Positions 9,578 through 19,098 of a stretch of DNA of 64,000 bases are shown here, one piece after another (positions within the stretch are counted from its first letter, which is position 1; each line of letters starts with the position of its first letter). Under the pieces are notes generated by a model. That model had not been told where the DNA came from, ran no database searches, and saw only the letters and a program-made list of their open reading frames with translations. This DNA is from JBDSLU01 sp963844435 (lineage in GTDB: Bacteria; Acidobacteriota; Vicinamibacteria; Vicinamibacterales; Vicinamibacteraceae): the NCBI GenBank assembly GCA_963844435.1, contig CAWJOG010000006.1, positions 62,001-126,000 of the forward strand. The letters run 5' to 3'. The translations under genes were made by a program, and so were the position numbers.

Positions 9578-11020
9578 GTGACGTCCCTCTCGGTCCTCGT
9601 TCCCGTCTACAACGAAGAGTACCTGGTCGCCGAGTCGCTCGGACGCCTCGAAGTGCTCGGCGACAGCCCGTACCTGACCAAGGTCGAGGTCATCGTCGTC
9701 GACGATTGCTCGACCGATGATACGCCGCAGGTGCTGGACATCTTCGCCGCCGGGCGCGGCTCGTCGAAGCTGACGTGGCGGTTCCTCCGGCACGAGCGCA
9801 ACGGCGGCAAGGGAGCGGCCATCCGCACCGCGCTGGCGCAGGCCACCTGCGAGCTGACGGTCATCCACGACGCCGATCTCGAATACCACCCGCGCGACCT
9901 GCCGCGGCTGGTCCGCGTGTTCGTCGAGGACGAGGCCGACGCCGTCTTCGGGTCGCGATTCGCGGGTGCCGAGGCGCGCCGGACGCTGCACTACCGGCAC
10001 GTGCTCGGGAACAAGTTCCTGACGTTCCTCTGCAACCTGGCGACCAACCTCAATCTGACCGACATGGAGACGTGCTACAAGGCCGTCCGCACCGATCTCC
10101 TCAAGTCGATCCCGATCGAGTCGAACGACTTCCGGCTCGAGCCCGAGCTGACCATCAAGCTGGCCAAGCGCAAGGCCCGCATCCACGAAGTGCCGATCAG
10201 CTATTCCGGCCGGAGCTACCAGGAAGGCAAGAAGATCGGCTGGCTGGACGGCCTGAAAGCGCTGGTGGCGATCGCGCGCTTCCGCATCTCCGACGAGGTC
10301 TACGTCAAGGACGCCTACGGCAGCCTCATCCTCGCGCGCCTGGCCCGGGCGCCGAAGTTCAACAACTGGATCGCCGACGTCATCCGCCCGTACTGCGGCA
10401 CCCGCGTCCTCGAGATCGGCGCCGGGGTCGGCAACCTGACGCTGCGGCTCGTGCCGCGTGCCACCTACGTGGCCTCCGACGTCAACCCGCTGCACCTGGC
10501 CACGCTGGCGTCGTTGCGCACCGACCGGCCGTACCTGAACGTCGCCTATTGCGACCTGAGCGATCGGGCGTCGTTCCCGGCCCGGGCGGGTGGCTACGAC
10601 ACCGTCGTATGCGTCAACGTGATCGCCTTCATCTCCGACGACGTGCAGGCGCTGGCCAACATCGGATCGGTGCTCGCCGACGGCGGCCGCGCCATCGTCC
10701 TCGTGCCGCATGGACCCCGGAATGCCGGTACCCTCGACGATGTGCTCGGCCATCGCCGGCGCTACACCCGCGATACCCTGACCGCGGCGGTCGCCGCCGC
10801 GGGCCTCGAGGTGAAAGAGCTGCTGCCGTTCAACCGGGCCGGCACGCTGGCCTGGTACATCAACGGCCGCCTCCTGAAGCGACGGGCGTTCGGCCTTCTG
10901 CAGGTCAAACTGCTCAACCAGCTGACCCCGATCCTGCGCCGGCTCGACGGCGTGCTGCCGCTGCCGCCCCTCAGCCTCATCGCGGTCCTCACGCGAGCGC
11001 CCGGCCCCGGGCGCAGCTGA
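9578..11020 (+). CDS. bifunctional GT2 glycosyltransferase / SAM-dependent methyltransferase fusion, 480 aa
   Basis: Residues 1 to about 240 form a GT-A fold family 2 glycosyltransferase like dolichol/polyprenol-phosphate sugar transferases. They show VLVPVYNEEYLVAESL, VDDCSTDDT, HERNGGKGAAIRTAL and the metal-binding DADLEYHPRDLP. From about residue 265 a class I methyltransferase follows, with RVLEIGAGVGNLTLRLV as SAM motif I and YDTVVCVNVIAFI as motif II. One uninterrupted frame covers both, so this is a true fusion. The GTG start lies 12 nt after the amidotransferase stop. It probably transfers a sugar to a polyprenyl phosphate or glycan and methylates a related product. The methyl acceptor is unknown. 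Confidence 0.85.
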   Translation: MTSLSVLVPVYNEEYLVAESLGRLEVLGDSPYLTKVEVIVVDDCSTDDTPQVLDIFAAGRGSSKLTWRFLRHERNGGKGAAIRTALAQATCELTVIHDADLEYHPRDLPRLVRVFVEDEADAVFGSRFAGAEARRTLHYRHVLGNKFLTFLCNLATNLNLTDMETCYKAVRTDLLKSIPIESNDFRLEPELTIKLAKRKARIHEVPISYSGRSYQEGKKIGWLDGLKALVAIARFRISDEVYVKDAYGSLILARLARAPKFNNWIADVIRPYCGTRVLEIGAGVGNLTLRLVPRATYVASDVNPLHLATLASLRTDRPYLNVAYCDLSDRASFPARAGGYDTVVCVNVIAFISDDVQALANIGSVLADGGRAIVLVPHGPRNAGTLDDVLGHRRRYTRDTLTAAVAAAGLEVKELLPFNRAGTLAWYINGRLLKRRAFGLLQVKLLNQLTPILRRLDGVLPLPPLSLIAVLTRAPGPGRS

Positions 11021-11027
11021 GCGCGCG

Positions 11028-11033
11028 TATAAT
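11028..11033 (+). promoter_or_regulatory. perfect -10 hexamer TATAAT upstream of the SDR epimerase
   Basis: A perfect TATAAT sits in a 109-nt gap within very GC-rich DNA, about 100 nt before the SDR ATG. The position 17 nt upstream (CCCCGG) is not a good -35, so any promoter would rely on the -10 or on an activator. The rest of the gap shows no other feature. Confidence 0.4.
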
Positions 11034-11129
11034 GAGCCGCTTCGCCCACCGCCGGACTGGTCCGGCGGGTTGACCAGCGACGAGCGACCGGCCCACTCAC
11101 CACCTCGGCTACCCACGACCTCCATCGAT

Positions 11130-12092
11130 ATGCGCGCATTGATCACGGGAGGCGCGGGCTTCGTCGGCTCGCACCTGTCGGACCTTCTGCTGGCCGGCGG
11201 CCACGACGTGTCCATCATCGACGACCTGTCGACCGGCTCGATCGACAACATCCAGCACCTCAAGTCGCACCCGCGGTTCAGCTACCGCATCGACACGATC
11301 GAGAACGAGCCGCTGCTCGCCGAGTTGATCGACGGCGCCGACGTCGTCTTCCACCTCGCCGCCGCGGTGGGGGTGAAGAAGATCGTCGAGGAGCCGGTTT
11401 ACACGATCGAGGCCAACGTCCACGGCACCGAGGTCGTGCTGCGGCACGCCAACAAGAAGAAGAAGAAGGTGCTCATCGCCTCGACGTCGGAGGTCTACGG
11501 CAAGAGCACCGCTGTGCCGTTCAGCGAGGACGCCGACCTCGTGATGGGGCCGACGCCGAAGCACCGGTGGGCCTATGCCTGCAGCAAGGCCATCGACGAG
11601 TTCCTGGCCCTCGCGTACTGGAAGGAAAAGAAGCTGCCGGTCGTCATCGTCCGGCTGTTCAACACGGTCGGGCCGCGGCAGACCGGGCAGTACGGCATGG
11701 TCGTGCCGACGTTCGTCCGCCAGGCGCTGGCCGGGCAACCGATCACCGTCTTCGGCGACGGGACACAGTCGCGAAGCTTCACCTACGTCGGCGACGTCGT
11801 CGGCGCGCTGGTCAAGCTGGTGCAGGAGCCGGAGGCCGTCGGCCAGGTCGTGAACGTCGGCAACTCGGGCGAGATCACGATGCACCAGCTCGCCGAGCGG
11901 GTGAAGGCGAAGACCGGCAGCGCGTCGCCGATCGTGCTCGTCCCGTACGACCAGGCTTACGAGGCCGGCTTCGAGGACATGCCGCGACGGGTCCCCGACC
12001 TCGGCAAGATCGCCGCCCTCATCGGCTACCAGCCCACCGTCGCCCTCGACGAGATCCTCGACCTCGTGATCGAGTACGCCCGCAGCAGGTAG
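11130..12092 (+). CDS. NAD-dependent nucleotide-sugar epimerase/dehydratase (extended SDR), 320 aa
   Basis: This is an extended short-chain dehydrogenase acting on a nucleotide sugar. The NAD site is ITGGAGFVGSHLSDLLL. The catalytic residues lie in ASTSEVYGKS (Ser/Thr) and YACSKAIDEF (Tyr-x3-Lys). VRLFNTVGPRQTGQYGMVVP and FGDGTQSRSFTYVGDVV are the substrate-side blocks seen in UDP-glucose 4-epimerases and UDP-glucuronate decarboxylases. It does not commit clearly to either activity. The ATG at 11130 is chosen because the family fingerprint begins within five residues, although the frame is open back to 11070. The stop is followed 3 nt later by the next glycosyltransferase GTG. Confidence 0.85.
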   Translation: MRALITGGAGFVGSHLSDLLLAGGHDVSIIDDLSTGSIDNIQHLKSHPRFSYRIDTIENEPLLAELIDGADVVFHLAAAVGVKKIVEEPVYTIEANVHGTEVVLRHANKKKKKVLIASTSEVYGKSTAVPFSEDADLVMGPTPKHRWAYACSKAIDEFLALAYWKEKKLPVVIVRLFNTVGPRQTGQYGMVVPTFVRQALAGQPITVFGDGTQSRSFTYVGDVVGALVKLVQEPEAVGQVVNVGNSGEITMHQLAERVKAKTGSASPIVLVPYDQAYEAGFEDMPRRVPDLGKIAALIGYQPTVALDEILDLVIEYARSR

Positions 12093-12095
12093 GCG

Positions 12096-13287
12096 GTGGC
12101 GTCCCCGCCGACCACGCCCTCACGCCTGCGCGTCCTGCGCATCATCGCGCGGCTCAACGTCGGCGGACCGGCCATTCACGCGACGCTGCTGACCGAGCGG
12201 CTCGATCCGTCGCGCTACGACTCGCTGCTCGTGGCCGGCACCGAGGACCCGGCCGAGGGCAGCTACCTGGATCTCCATGGCCGCGAGATCCCCAACCTGG
12301 TGCGCCTGCCGGAGCTCGGGCGGGAGATCCGCGGTTTCCAGGACGGACGGGCGCTGCGGGCGCTGGTGCAACTGATCGGGCGCGTCCGTCCGCACGTCGT
12401 GCATACGCATACCGCGAAGGCAGGCACGCTGGGCCGTCTCGCGGCGCTCGTCCGACGCGTGCCCGTCGTCGTGCACACGTACCACGGGCACGTGCTGCAG
12501 GGGTACTTTTCGCCGGCGAAGGTCCGGCTGTTCGTCGGCATCGAGCGCATGCTGGCCCGTGCCACCAGCGAGCTCGTCGCGGTCAGTCCCCGCGTCCGCG
12601 ACGATCTGCTCGCGCTCGGCGTCGGCACCGCGGCGCGCTTCTCGGTCGTGCCGCTCGGCCTCGATCTCGCCCGCTTCGAACAGAGCGGGCGGCGGCGCGG
12701 CGCGCTCCGACAGGAGCTCGGCCTCGGTCCCGACGTGCCGATCGTCGGCATCGTCGCCCGGCTCGTGCCGATCAAGGCCCACGAGGTCTTCCTCGCCGCG
12801 GCGCGCGAGCTGGCGGCGCGGCGGCCGGACGTTCGCTTCCTCGTCGTCGGCGACGGCGAGCGGCGCGCTGGCCCTCGAGCAGCTGGCCGGCGAGCTCGGC
12901 CTCAGCGCGCGCGTCATGTTCCTCGGATGGCGCGGCGACCTCGATCGGATCTATGCTGACCTCGATGTCGTCGCGTTGACATCGCGCAACGAGGGTTCGC
13001 CCGTGGCCCTCATCGAAGCCATGGCCGCCGGCCGAGCCGTCGTCTCGACCGAGGTCGGCGGCGTGCCGGACGTCGTCACGGATGGAGAGACGGGCCGGCT
13101 GGTGCCCGTCGACGACGCGGTGGCCCTGGCTGCCACGACGGACGCGCTCCTCGACGATGCGTCGCAGCGCGAGCGGTTGGGCACTGCCGCGCGAGCCCGC
13201 GTGCTGGCCACCTATGGAGCGGATCGCCTCGTCGCGGATGTCGACCGACTGTACCGACGTCTCCTCGCCGCCCGTGGGCTCGTCTGA
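12096..13287 (+). CDS. GT4 glycosyltransferase, frameshifted, 396 aa if repaired
   Basis: This is a GT-B glycosyltransferase of the GT4 family. The N-terminal part has RIIARLNVGGPAIHATLL and VVHTHTAKAGTLGRLAA. The donor domain has VSPRVRDDLLALGV, VGIVARLVPIKAHEVFLAA and, after the break, MFLGWRGDLDRIYADLDV and SRNEGSPVALIEAMAAGRAV (E-x7-E). The frame breaks near base 12864: GAGCGGCGCGCTGG reads correctly as ERALALEQ once one base is dropped. The total length of 3n+1 agrees with a single insertion. GTG 12096 is chosen, 3 nt after the epimerase stop. The next gene follows after 33 nt. The substrate is unknown. Confidence 0.82.
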
Positions 13288-13320
13288 CGCCCGCGGCCGC
13301 TGCCGGAGTCATTCCACCGC

Positions 13321-15091
13321 ATGACCCGCGTCGCCCTCGCCGGCGGCTTCGCCTTCCTCGTCAGCGTCGTGCTGACGATGGTCGTCAAGCGCGTCGCCCT
13401 TCGCATCGGTGCGGTCGCGACACCCAAGGCGGACCGCTGGCACCGCACCCGCATCCCGTTGCTCGGCGGCGTGGCGATTGCCGGCGCCGTGGTGGCCGGT
13501 GCCATCGCGGTGCCGATCCGTGATCCCGGCATGCTCCTGCTGCTCGCCGGCGGGCTGACCCTGCTCGCCGTCGGCGCCATCGACGACGCCCGGCCGCTCA
13601 AGCCGCAATCGAAGCTCGTCGCCCAGATCGTCGTCGCCGCGGCGCTCGCCGGTCTCGGCTTGCAGCTGCGCCTTACCGGCTACCCGCCGCTCGACATCGT
13701 CCTGACGCTGGTCTGGATCGTCGGGATCACCAACGCCATCAACCTCCTCGACAACATGGACGGGCTGGCCACCGGCATCGCCGCACTCGCCGCCGGGTTC
13801 CGCCTGGCGTTCTACATCGCGGACGGCAATGCGGAAGGCGCGTCGTTCGCCGCCGTCATCGTCGGCGCGCTCCTCGGCTTCCTCGTCCACAACTTCAACC
13901 CGGCCTCGATCTTCATGGGCGACGCCGGCAGCCTCTTCATCGGGGTCCTCGTCAGCGGCCTCAGCCTGGTCGGAGGCTGGCCTTACTCGCGCAGCCTGGT
14001 CTCGGTGCTGCTCTTCCCGGTCCTCCTGCTGCTGGTGCCGATCTTCGACACGACGTTCGTGACGGTCGCGCGCACCCTGGCAGGTCGTCCGATCTCGATG
14101 GGCGGCCGCGACCATACGTCGCATCGCCTGGTCGCGCTCGGCCTGTCCGAGCGTGCCGCCGTGCTGCTGCTCTACCTGGTAGCGGTGGCGGCTGGCACGA
14201 TCGCCTTCGTCTCGTATCGAACCGGGCTGTCCCAGATGGTCGCGCTGATCGCCTTCTTCGCCATCGGGCTGGCCCTGTTCGGCGTGTTCCTCGGCCGCCT
14301 CCAGGTGTATCCCGCCGACCAGGAGCGCCGTGCCGCCGGGGCCGGCGTCGTGCGGCTGATCAGCGCCTTCACTTACACGCACCAGATCGCCACCGTCTGC
14401 ATCGACGCCGTGTTAGTCGTGCTCGCGTACTACACCGCCTATCTGCTGCGATTCGAGGGCCGTCTCGACCCCGAGGTGCCCGCCTTCGTCCAGTCGCTGC
14501 CAGTGGTGCTCGTCTGCCAGCTGGCTGCGTTCGCGCTGTTCAGGGTCTACCAGGGCATGTGGCGCTACACGAGCGTCGGCGATTTCATCCGGCTGGCCCA
14601 GGCGGCGACGGTCGGCACGATCGCCGCCGTCGTCGCGCTGTTGTTCCTCACCCGCTTCGCTGGCTACTCGCGGGCCGTCTTCGTCATCGACTGGCTGCTC
14701 CTCGTCACGTCGGTCGGGGCGGCGCGGCTCTCGTTCCGGGCCCTCTCGGAGACCTTCCGCCGGCGCGTCTCCCGACGGCGGCCGGCGCGTCCTGATTTAC
14801 GGTGCCGGTGACGGCGGCGTGATGGTGGTGCGGGAGCTGTTGAACAACCACGCGCTTGGCCGCGAAGCGGTGGCCTTCCTCGACGACGACCGCAGCAAGC
14901 ATCGCACGCGGATCCAGCGTCTGCCGGTGATCGGCGGCCTCGACGCGCTCGCCCGCGCCGTTCACACGACCGGCGCCACCGAGGTGATCGTGTCGTCCTC
15001 GAAGGTGCCCGAGTCGTCCGTCCAGGAACTGGCCAGCGCGGCAGGCGAGCTCGGCGTGACCGTCGTGCGCGCGACCTTGAAGCTCGAATAG
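13321..15091 (+). CDS. WecA/MraY-type sugar-phosphate transferase fused to the N-terminal half of a CapD/FlaA1-like protein, frameshifted
   Basis: Residues 1 to about 330 are a polytopic prenyl-phosphate sugar-1-phosphate transferase. NLLDNMDGLATG, NPASIFMGDAGSLFIG and GGRDHTSHRLVALGL are the Asp-rich and His motifs of the WecA/TagO/MraY family, which starts lipid-linked glycans at the membrane. From about 345 come more membrane helices (VLAYYTAYLLRFEGRL, FRVYQGMWRYTSVGDF) like the FlaA1/CapD membrane domain. A Rossmann domain follows (RVLIYGAGDGGVMVVREL ... IGGLDALA). The catalytic SDR domain of CapD is absent: the protein ends at TLKLE. The frame breaks between about 14770 and 14785, one base extra. 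The repaired protein would be 589 aa. Confidence 0.8.
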
Positions 15092-15095
15092 CCGC

Positions 15096-16163
15096 GTGAA
15101 GGTGCTGCTGCTCAGTCGCTACGGCGGGCGTGGAGCGAGCAGCCGTGTCCGGATGTACCAGTTCCTGCCCGGCCTGCGGCAGGAAGGCATCGACGTCACC
15201 GTCGCGCCGCTCATCGACGACGCGTTGCTGGCGGCGCGCTACGCGAGGGGCGGCTATCCCGGCGCGTCCCTGCTGGCTGCCTACGTGCGCCGGATCGGAC
15301 GGCTGTTCGAGGCCCGCCGCTACGATCTCGTGTGGATCGAGTACGAGCTGTTTCCCTGGCTGCCGGGCGTCGCCGAACGGCTGTTCGCCGCCGCCGGTGT
15401 CCCGTACATCGCCGAGTACGACGACGCCGTGTTCCACCGCTACGATCTCCACCCGCGGCGCGTCGTCCGCGGCGCGCTGGGCGGCAAGATCGATGGCGTG
15501 ATGCGCGGGGCCGCGACGGTGATCGCCGGCAACGCCTATCTCGCCGGCCACGCGCGAGCGGCTGGAGCCCGGCACGTCGTCGAGATCCCGAGCGTGGTGG
15601 ACACGGATGTCTATCAGCCGGGACCGCCGCCCATCGGCCGGCCGGCGCGGGTCGGCTGGATCGGCTCGCCAACCACCGCGCCCTATCTGCACGCCGTCGC
15701 CGCGCCGCTGGCGCGGCTCGCCGACGCCGGCTGCATTCAGGTCACGCTCGTCGGGGTCGAGCCCGGCGCGGAGGCGTGGGCCTTCCCGTGCGTCGAGCGG
15801 CGTTGGAACGCTGCGGACGAGGTCGCCGACGTGCAAGGCTTCGACATCGGGATCATGCCGCTGCCCGACGAGCCCTGGGAGCGCGGCAAGTGCGGCTACA
15901 AACTGGTGCAGTACATGGCCTGCGGGCGCCCGGTGGTCGCCTCGCCGGTCGGCGCCAACCGCGACATCGTCCGCGACGGCGTGGAGGGACGGCTGGCGAC
16001 GACGCCGGACGAATGGGACCGCGCCCTGTCAGCGCTCGCCGAGGACGTCGCCGGCCGGGTGCGCATGGGAGCGGCCGGGCGCGCCCGCGCCGAGCAGGGC
16101 TACTCGCGTCAGAGCGCGCTGCCGAGGCTGGCCGGCGCGCTGAAGGCGGCCGCCGGCGAGTAG
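15096..16163 (+). CDS. glycosyltransferase, GT4-like, 355 aa
   Basis: This is a GT-B fold glycosyltransferase. The N-terminus (LLLSRYGGRGASSRVRMYQF) has the acceptor-loop style of GT4 enzymes. The middle has YIAEYDDAVFHRY, a conserved block in enzymes that follow WecA in some capsule loci. The donor region has RVGWIGSPTTAPYL and KCGYKLVQYMACGRPVVASPVG. GTG 15096 is chosen, 4 nt after the stop of the WecA fusion, suggesting coupling. The specific sugar cannot be deduced. Downstream is a 285-nt gap that ends with the promoter of the Wzz-like gene. Confidence 0.82.
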   Translation: MKVLLLSRYGGRGASSRVRMYQFLPGLRQEGIDVTVAPLIDDALLAARYARGGYPGASLLAAYVRRIGRLFEARRYDLVWIEYELFPWLPGVAERLFAAAGVPYIAEYDDAVFHRYDLHPRRVVRGALGGKIDGVMRGAATVIAGNAYLAGHARAAGARHVVEIPSVVDTDVYQPGPPPIGRPARVGWIGSPTTAPYLHAVAAPLARLADAGCIQVTLVGVEPGAEAWAFPCVERRWNAADEVADVQGFDIGIMPLPDEPWERGKCGYKLVQYMACGRPVVASPVGANRDIVRDGVEGRLATTPDEWDRALSALAEDVAGRVRMGAAGRARAEQGYSRQSALPRLAGALKAAAGE

Positions 16164-16330
16164 CTCGGCACGATCGCGTGCCGCAGGGCCCGGATCGTCG
16201 GTCCGTCGCCGCGATCGGCGGCGGCCAGGATTTCGGCGACGCGCGCATCGAGGGCCGATCCCCGCCAGTGCCTCGCCCGTCTCCGGGTGGCGCTCACGCG
16301 CCCGGCTGACCAACCAGGTCCGTGTATCGG
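16164..16330 (-). pseudogene. possible remnant of a CapD-like sugar dehydratase C-terminus
   Basis: Read on the minus strand, one frame gives RERHPETGEALAG and, after a one-base shift, SALDARVAEILAAADRGDGP followed by TIRALRHAIVPSYSP. This resembles the short helical tail at the C-terminus of FlaA1/CapD-type SDRs, which often ends in a VPxY-like block. There is no start codon in a sensible place and no stop before the frame runs into the neighbouring glycosyltransferase. If real, it is a decayed fragment in opposite orientation to the SDR-less WecA/CapD fusion nearby. The similarity is by eye only. Confidence 0.25.
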
Positions 16331-16381
16331 GTGCACACCTGCCCCTCCACAGTGATCGCGGCCAGCGGCGGGGCGCGTCGG

Positions 16382-16410
16382 TTGCGGCCTCCGCGGCGAC
16401 AGGATAGAGT
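16382..16410 (+). promoter_or_regulatory. sigma70-type promoter upstream of the Wzz-like gene
   Basis: TTGCGG (16382-16387) and TAGAGT (16405-16410) are separated by exactly 17 nt, and each matches 4 of 6 consensus bases. The expected start lies about 30 nt before the ATG at 16449. This suggests that the chain-length and ligase genes have their own promoter, separate from the upstream transferase genes. Confidence 0.5.
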
Positions 16411-16448
16411 ACGGCGCGCCGGCCGCCCGGCCGGCGACATAGCACTAG

Positions 16449-17745
16449 ATGGCATCGAGACCACACGTTTACCAGCCCGCGGATCCGGCCGTGCACCAAC
16501 ACCTTCCGCCGCAGGCCGACGAGCTGTTGCTCCGCGATCTCCTCGAACCGTTGTGGGCCGGCCGGTGGATCGTCGTCCTGGTGGGCGGCATCTGCGCCGT
16601 CGTCGCGGGAGGACTGGCCCTCGCGTCCGTCCCCGCGTACGAGGCGGTCACCGTCCTGCGCGTGATCGAGTCGAAGTCAGCGGATCAGGCCGAGCTGGCG
16701 CGGCCGGACAATTTCAGGCCGCTGCTGCAGAACAAGACCATCGCCGAGAGCCTGGTGCGCGACTTCAGCCTGGTGCAGGAGCCCCGGTACCTGTGGCAGG
16801 CGGCCGGGGGACCGGTTGCGGCGGACCAGTTCGGCGAGGTGGCGCGGGTCGATCAGGTCGGCGTCACCAACCTGATGCAGGTCCGCGTCCGGCGGGCCGA
16901 TCCCGAGCTCGCAGCGAAGGTCGCCAATGCCCTGGCGGACCGGGCCATCGCGCTCAACCGCCGGATCAACCAGCAGGAAGTGGTCGAAGCCAGGGACTAC
17001 ATCAAGAGCCAGCTGGACGAAGCCGGCAAGCGCGTCGCGGACGTCCAGGCGCGCTTCGTGGACATCCAGCAGCGCTCGCAGGTCGAATCCCTGAAGAAGG
17101 ATGCCGAGGTCGCCATCGACCTGCGCAGCAAGCTGCTGGAGCTGCAGGCCGAGATCTCGAAAGAGCGCGCCTTCCTGGCCCGATCGGAAACGGATCTCGC
17201 GGCGAGCCAGCGCCTGGTGACGACGCGGCGGTCGATCGATCGCGATCCCCTGCTCACGGAGGCGGCGCGGGAGCGGGCGCCGGGCACGTCCCTGCTCGGC
17301 CTCGGGCTCTCCGAAGAACAGGTCAACGAGGCGCATTCGGCGTTGGAGAAGCAGGCGGCGGAGAGCCGCGCCAAGCTCGCCGGGCTGGAAGGCCAGCGCA
17401 GGCTGCTGGTCGACGACAAGCGCCTCGATCGGGCGATCCTCCCGATCCTGGACAAGCTCTACGCGGGCGACGTCGCGGTCACGCGGCCTGAAGGCCGAGT
17501 ACGAGATGGTCCTGAAGGTGTACACCGACCTCGCCATGCGCTACGAGGACGCGCGCATCAAGGTCGGCGGGCGCGGCGCGCAGATTCAGGTCGTCGATAC
17601 GGCCGTGCGGCCGTCGCAGGCGCTGCCGCGGCGCACCGTCACGAGCGCCTGGCTGGCCGGACTCGGTGGCGCCCTGGCCGCCTGTGCCGTCCTGCTCGCC
17701 CGGTACGTCCTGACCCGCTGGCCCGTCAGCCGGCCCGCGGCCTGA
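16449..17745 (+). CDS. Wzz/GNVR-type polysaccharide chain-length regulator, frameshifted, 431 aa if repaired
   Basis: This is an inner-membrane polysaccharide co-polymerase. The N-terminus is cytoplasmic (ADELLLRDLLEPLWAGRW) and a first membrane helix lies near residues 38-58 (IVVLVGGICAVVAGGLALA). A long periplasmic coiled-coil region follows (EVVEARDYIKSQLDEAGKRV and further heptads), and a second helix lies near the C-terminus (WLAGLGGALAACAVLLARYV) after a PSQALPRR block typical of Wzz proteins. There is no tyrosine-kinase domain. The frame breaks at 17487/17488: dropping one C in CGGCCTGAAG gives TRLKAEYEMVLKVYTDLAMR. It controls glycan chain length together with the polymerase/ligase encoded just downstream. 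Confidence 0.8.
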
Positions 17746-17783
17746 CGGCGCCCGGCGCGTCGCGCGCCGGCTGGTAAGCCTGC

Positions 17784-19098
17784 ATGCACACCACGATCGC
17801 CATTCCCGATCGGGCGGCGGCCATCGACCAGGGCCTTGCCGCCGTCGTGAGGTGGGCGGGCTACGTCCTGTTCTTCCTGATGCTGTTCGTGCCGACCACG
17901 TACCAGCCGATCAAGGGAGCGCTGCTCGCGTTCGTCCTGGCGGGGATCCTGACGTCGATGCTGGCGTCCGGCCGGCTCGGCCTCGACCGGCGCGTCCTGC
18001 TGGCGGCGATGGCCTACTGCGGCCCTCGGCGCGTTCTTCATCCTGCGCGGCTACGCCGCCGGTGCGCCGGGCGCGCTCCAGATGTTCAACGTCTACGTTG
18101 TCTGGCCGCTCGTCTACACCGTGCTGGTGGCGGGCGCGTCGTCGCCCGGCGTGCTGCGCGGGCTGGTCCGCGTGCTGGTCCTGGCGGCGAACGCCGTCGC
18201 CGCCTACAGCGTCATCTACGTGCTGTGGAGTGCGGGGCTCTGGCCGGATAGCCTCTACTACGCGTTCGACCAGGGCCAGGCGATCGGGTTCTACCCGTCG
18301 CACATCGAGTTCAACCTCTATTCGATCTCGACGCTGCTCTTCCTCGTGCCGTTCGTGATCTCCGCGCTGATCGTCTTTCCGGACGCCGACAAGCCGGTGC
18401 GGCGGCGGACGCTGTGGCTGTCGGTCGCCGCCACCCTCCTGACGGTGCTGCTGACGGGACGCCGCGCCCTGCTGGTGCTCGTGCCGCTCGCGCCGGTCAT
18501 CGGCCTGGTGTTGCGGTCGTGGCTGCCGCCCGAGACGAAGTGGGCGAGCCGTCGGCTCGTCCGGCACGCGCTGTGGGGCGCCCTGGCCCTCGGCACGATC
18601 CTCGTGATCATCATCGCCGCGCTCGGTGGCCTTGCGCCCGCCGGCTTCGTCAACATGGTCGCGACCGGGTTCCAGTTCGACAGCGATCCGGTCGCCATGA
18701 CGCGCCGCGACCAGTACGGTGCGCTCGTCAACGGCTGGCTCGAGTCGCCGCTGCTGGGGTCCGGGCACGGCATGCCCGCCCGCGACGTCATCCGCTCGGT
18801 GGAGACGCCCTGGGCGTACGAGCTGACCTACCTGGCGCTGCTGTACCACACCGGCGTCATCGGCACGCTCGCCTACGCGTCCGGCCTGGCGTGGATCGGG
18901 ACGATGTCGTATCGCATCGCCAGGCGCGGCTGGAGCGAGGCGCCCGCGCTGATGGCGACGCTGTCCGGCACTGTCATCTTCCTCGCGGCCAACGCCACCA
19001 ACCCGTATCTGGAGAAGTACGACTACCTGTGGGTGATCTTCCTGCCGGTGGCGTTCGTCAACGCCTGGCTCGTGAGCCCGCGGGAGCATCGCGCATGA
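17784..19098 (+). CDS. O-antigen ligase/polymerase-like membrane protein, frameshifted, 437 aa if repaired
   Basis: This is a polytopic inner-membrane protein of the WaaL/Wzy-like superfamily. It has many hydrophobic helices, a large periplasmic loop (about 18640-18830) containing LVNGWLESPLLGSGHGMPAR, and a downstream YELTYLALLYHTGVIG helix pair. The G-x-G-x-G-H-like loop is typical of the family. The frame breaks at about 18021: dropping one G in TGCGGCCCTCGG restores AYCALGAFFILRGYAAG. It follows the chain-length regulator, so a polymerase (Wzy) role is the simpler reading; ligase activity is equally possible. The stop overlaps the next ATG (ATGA). Confidence 0.75.
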
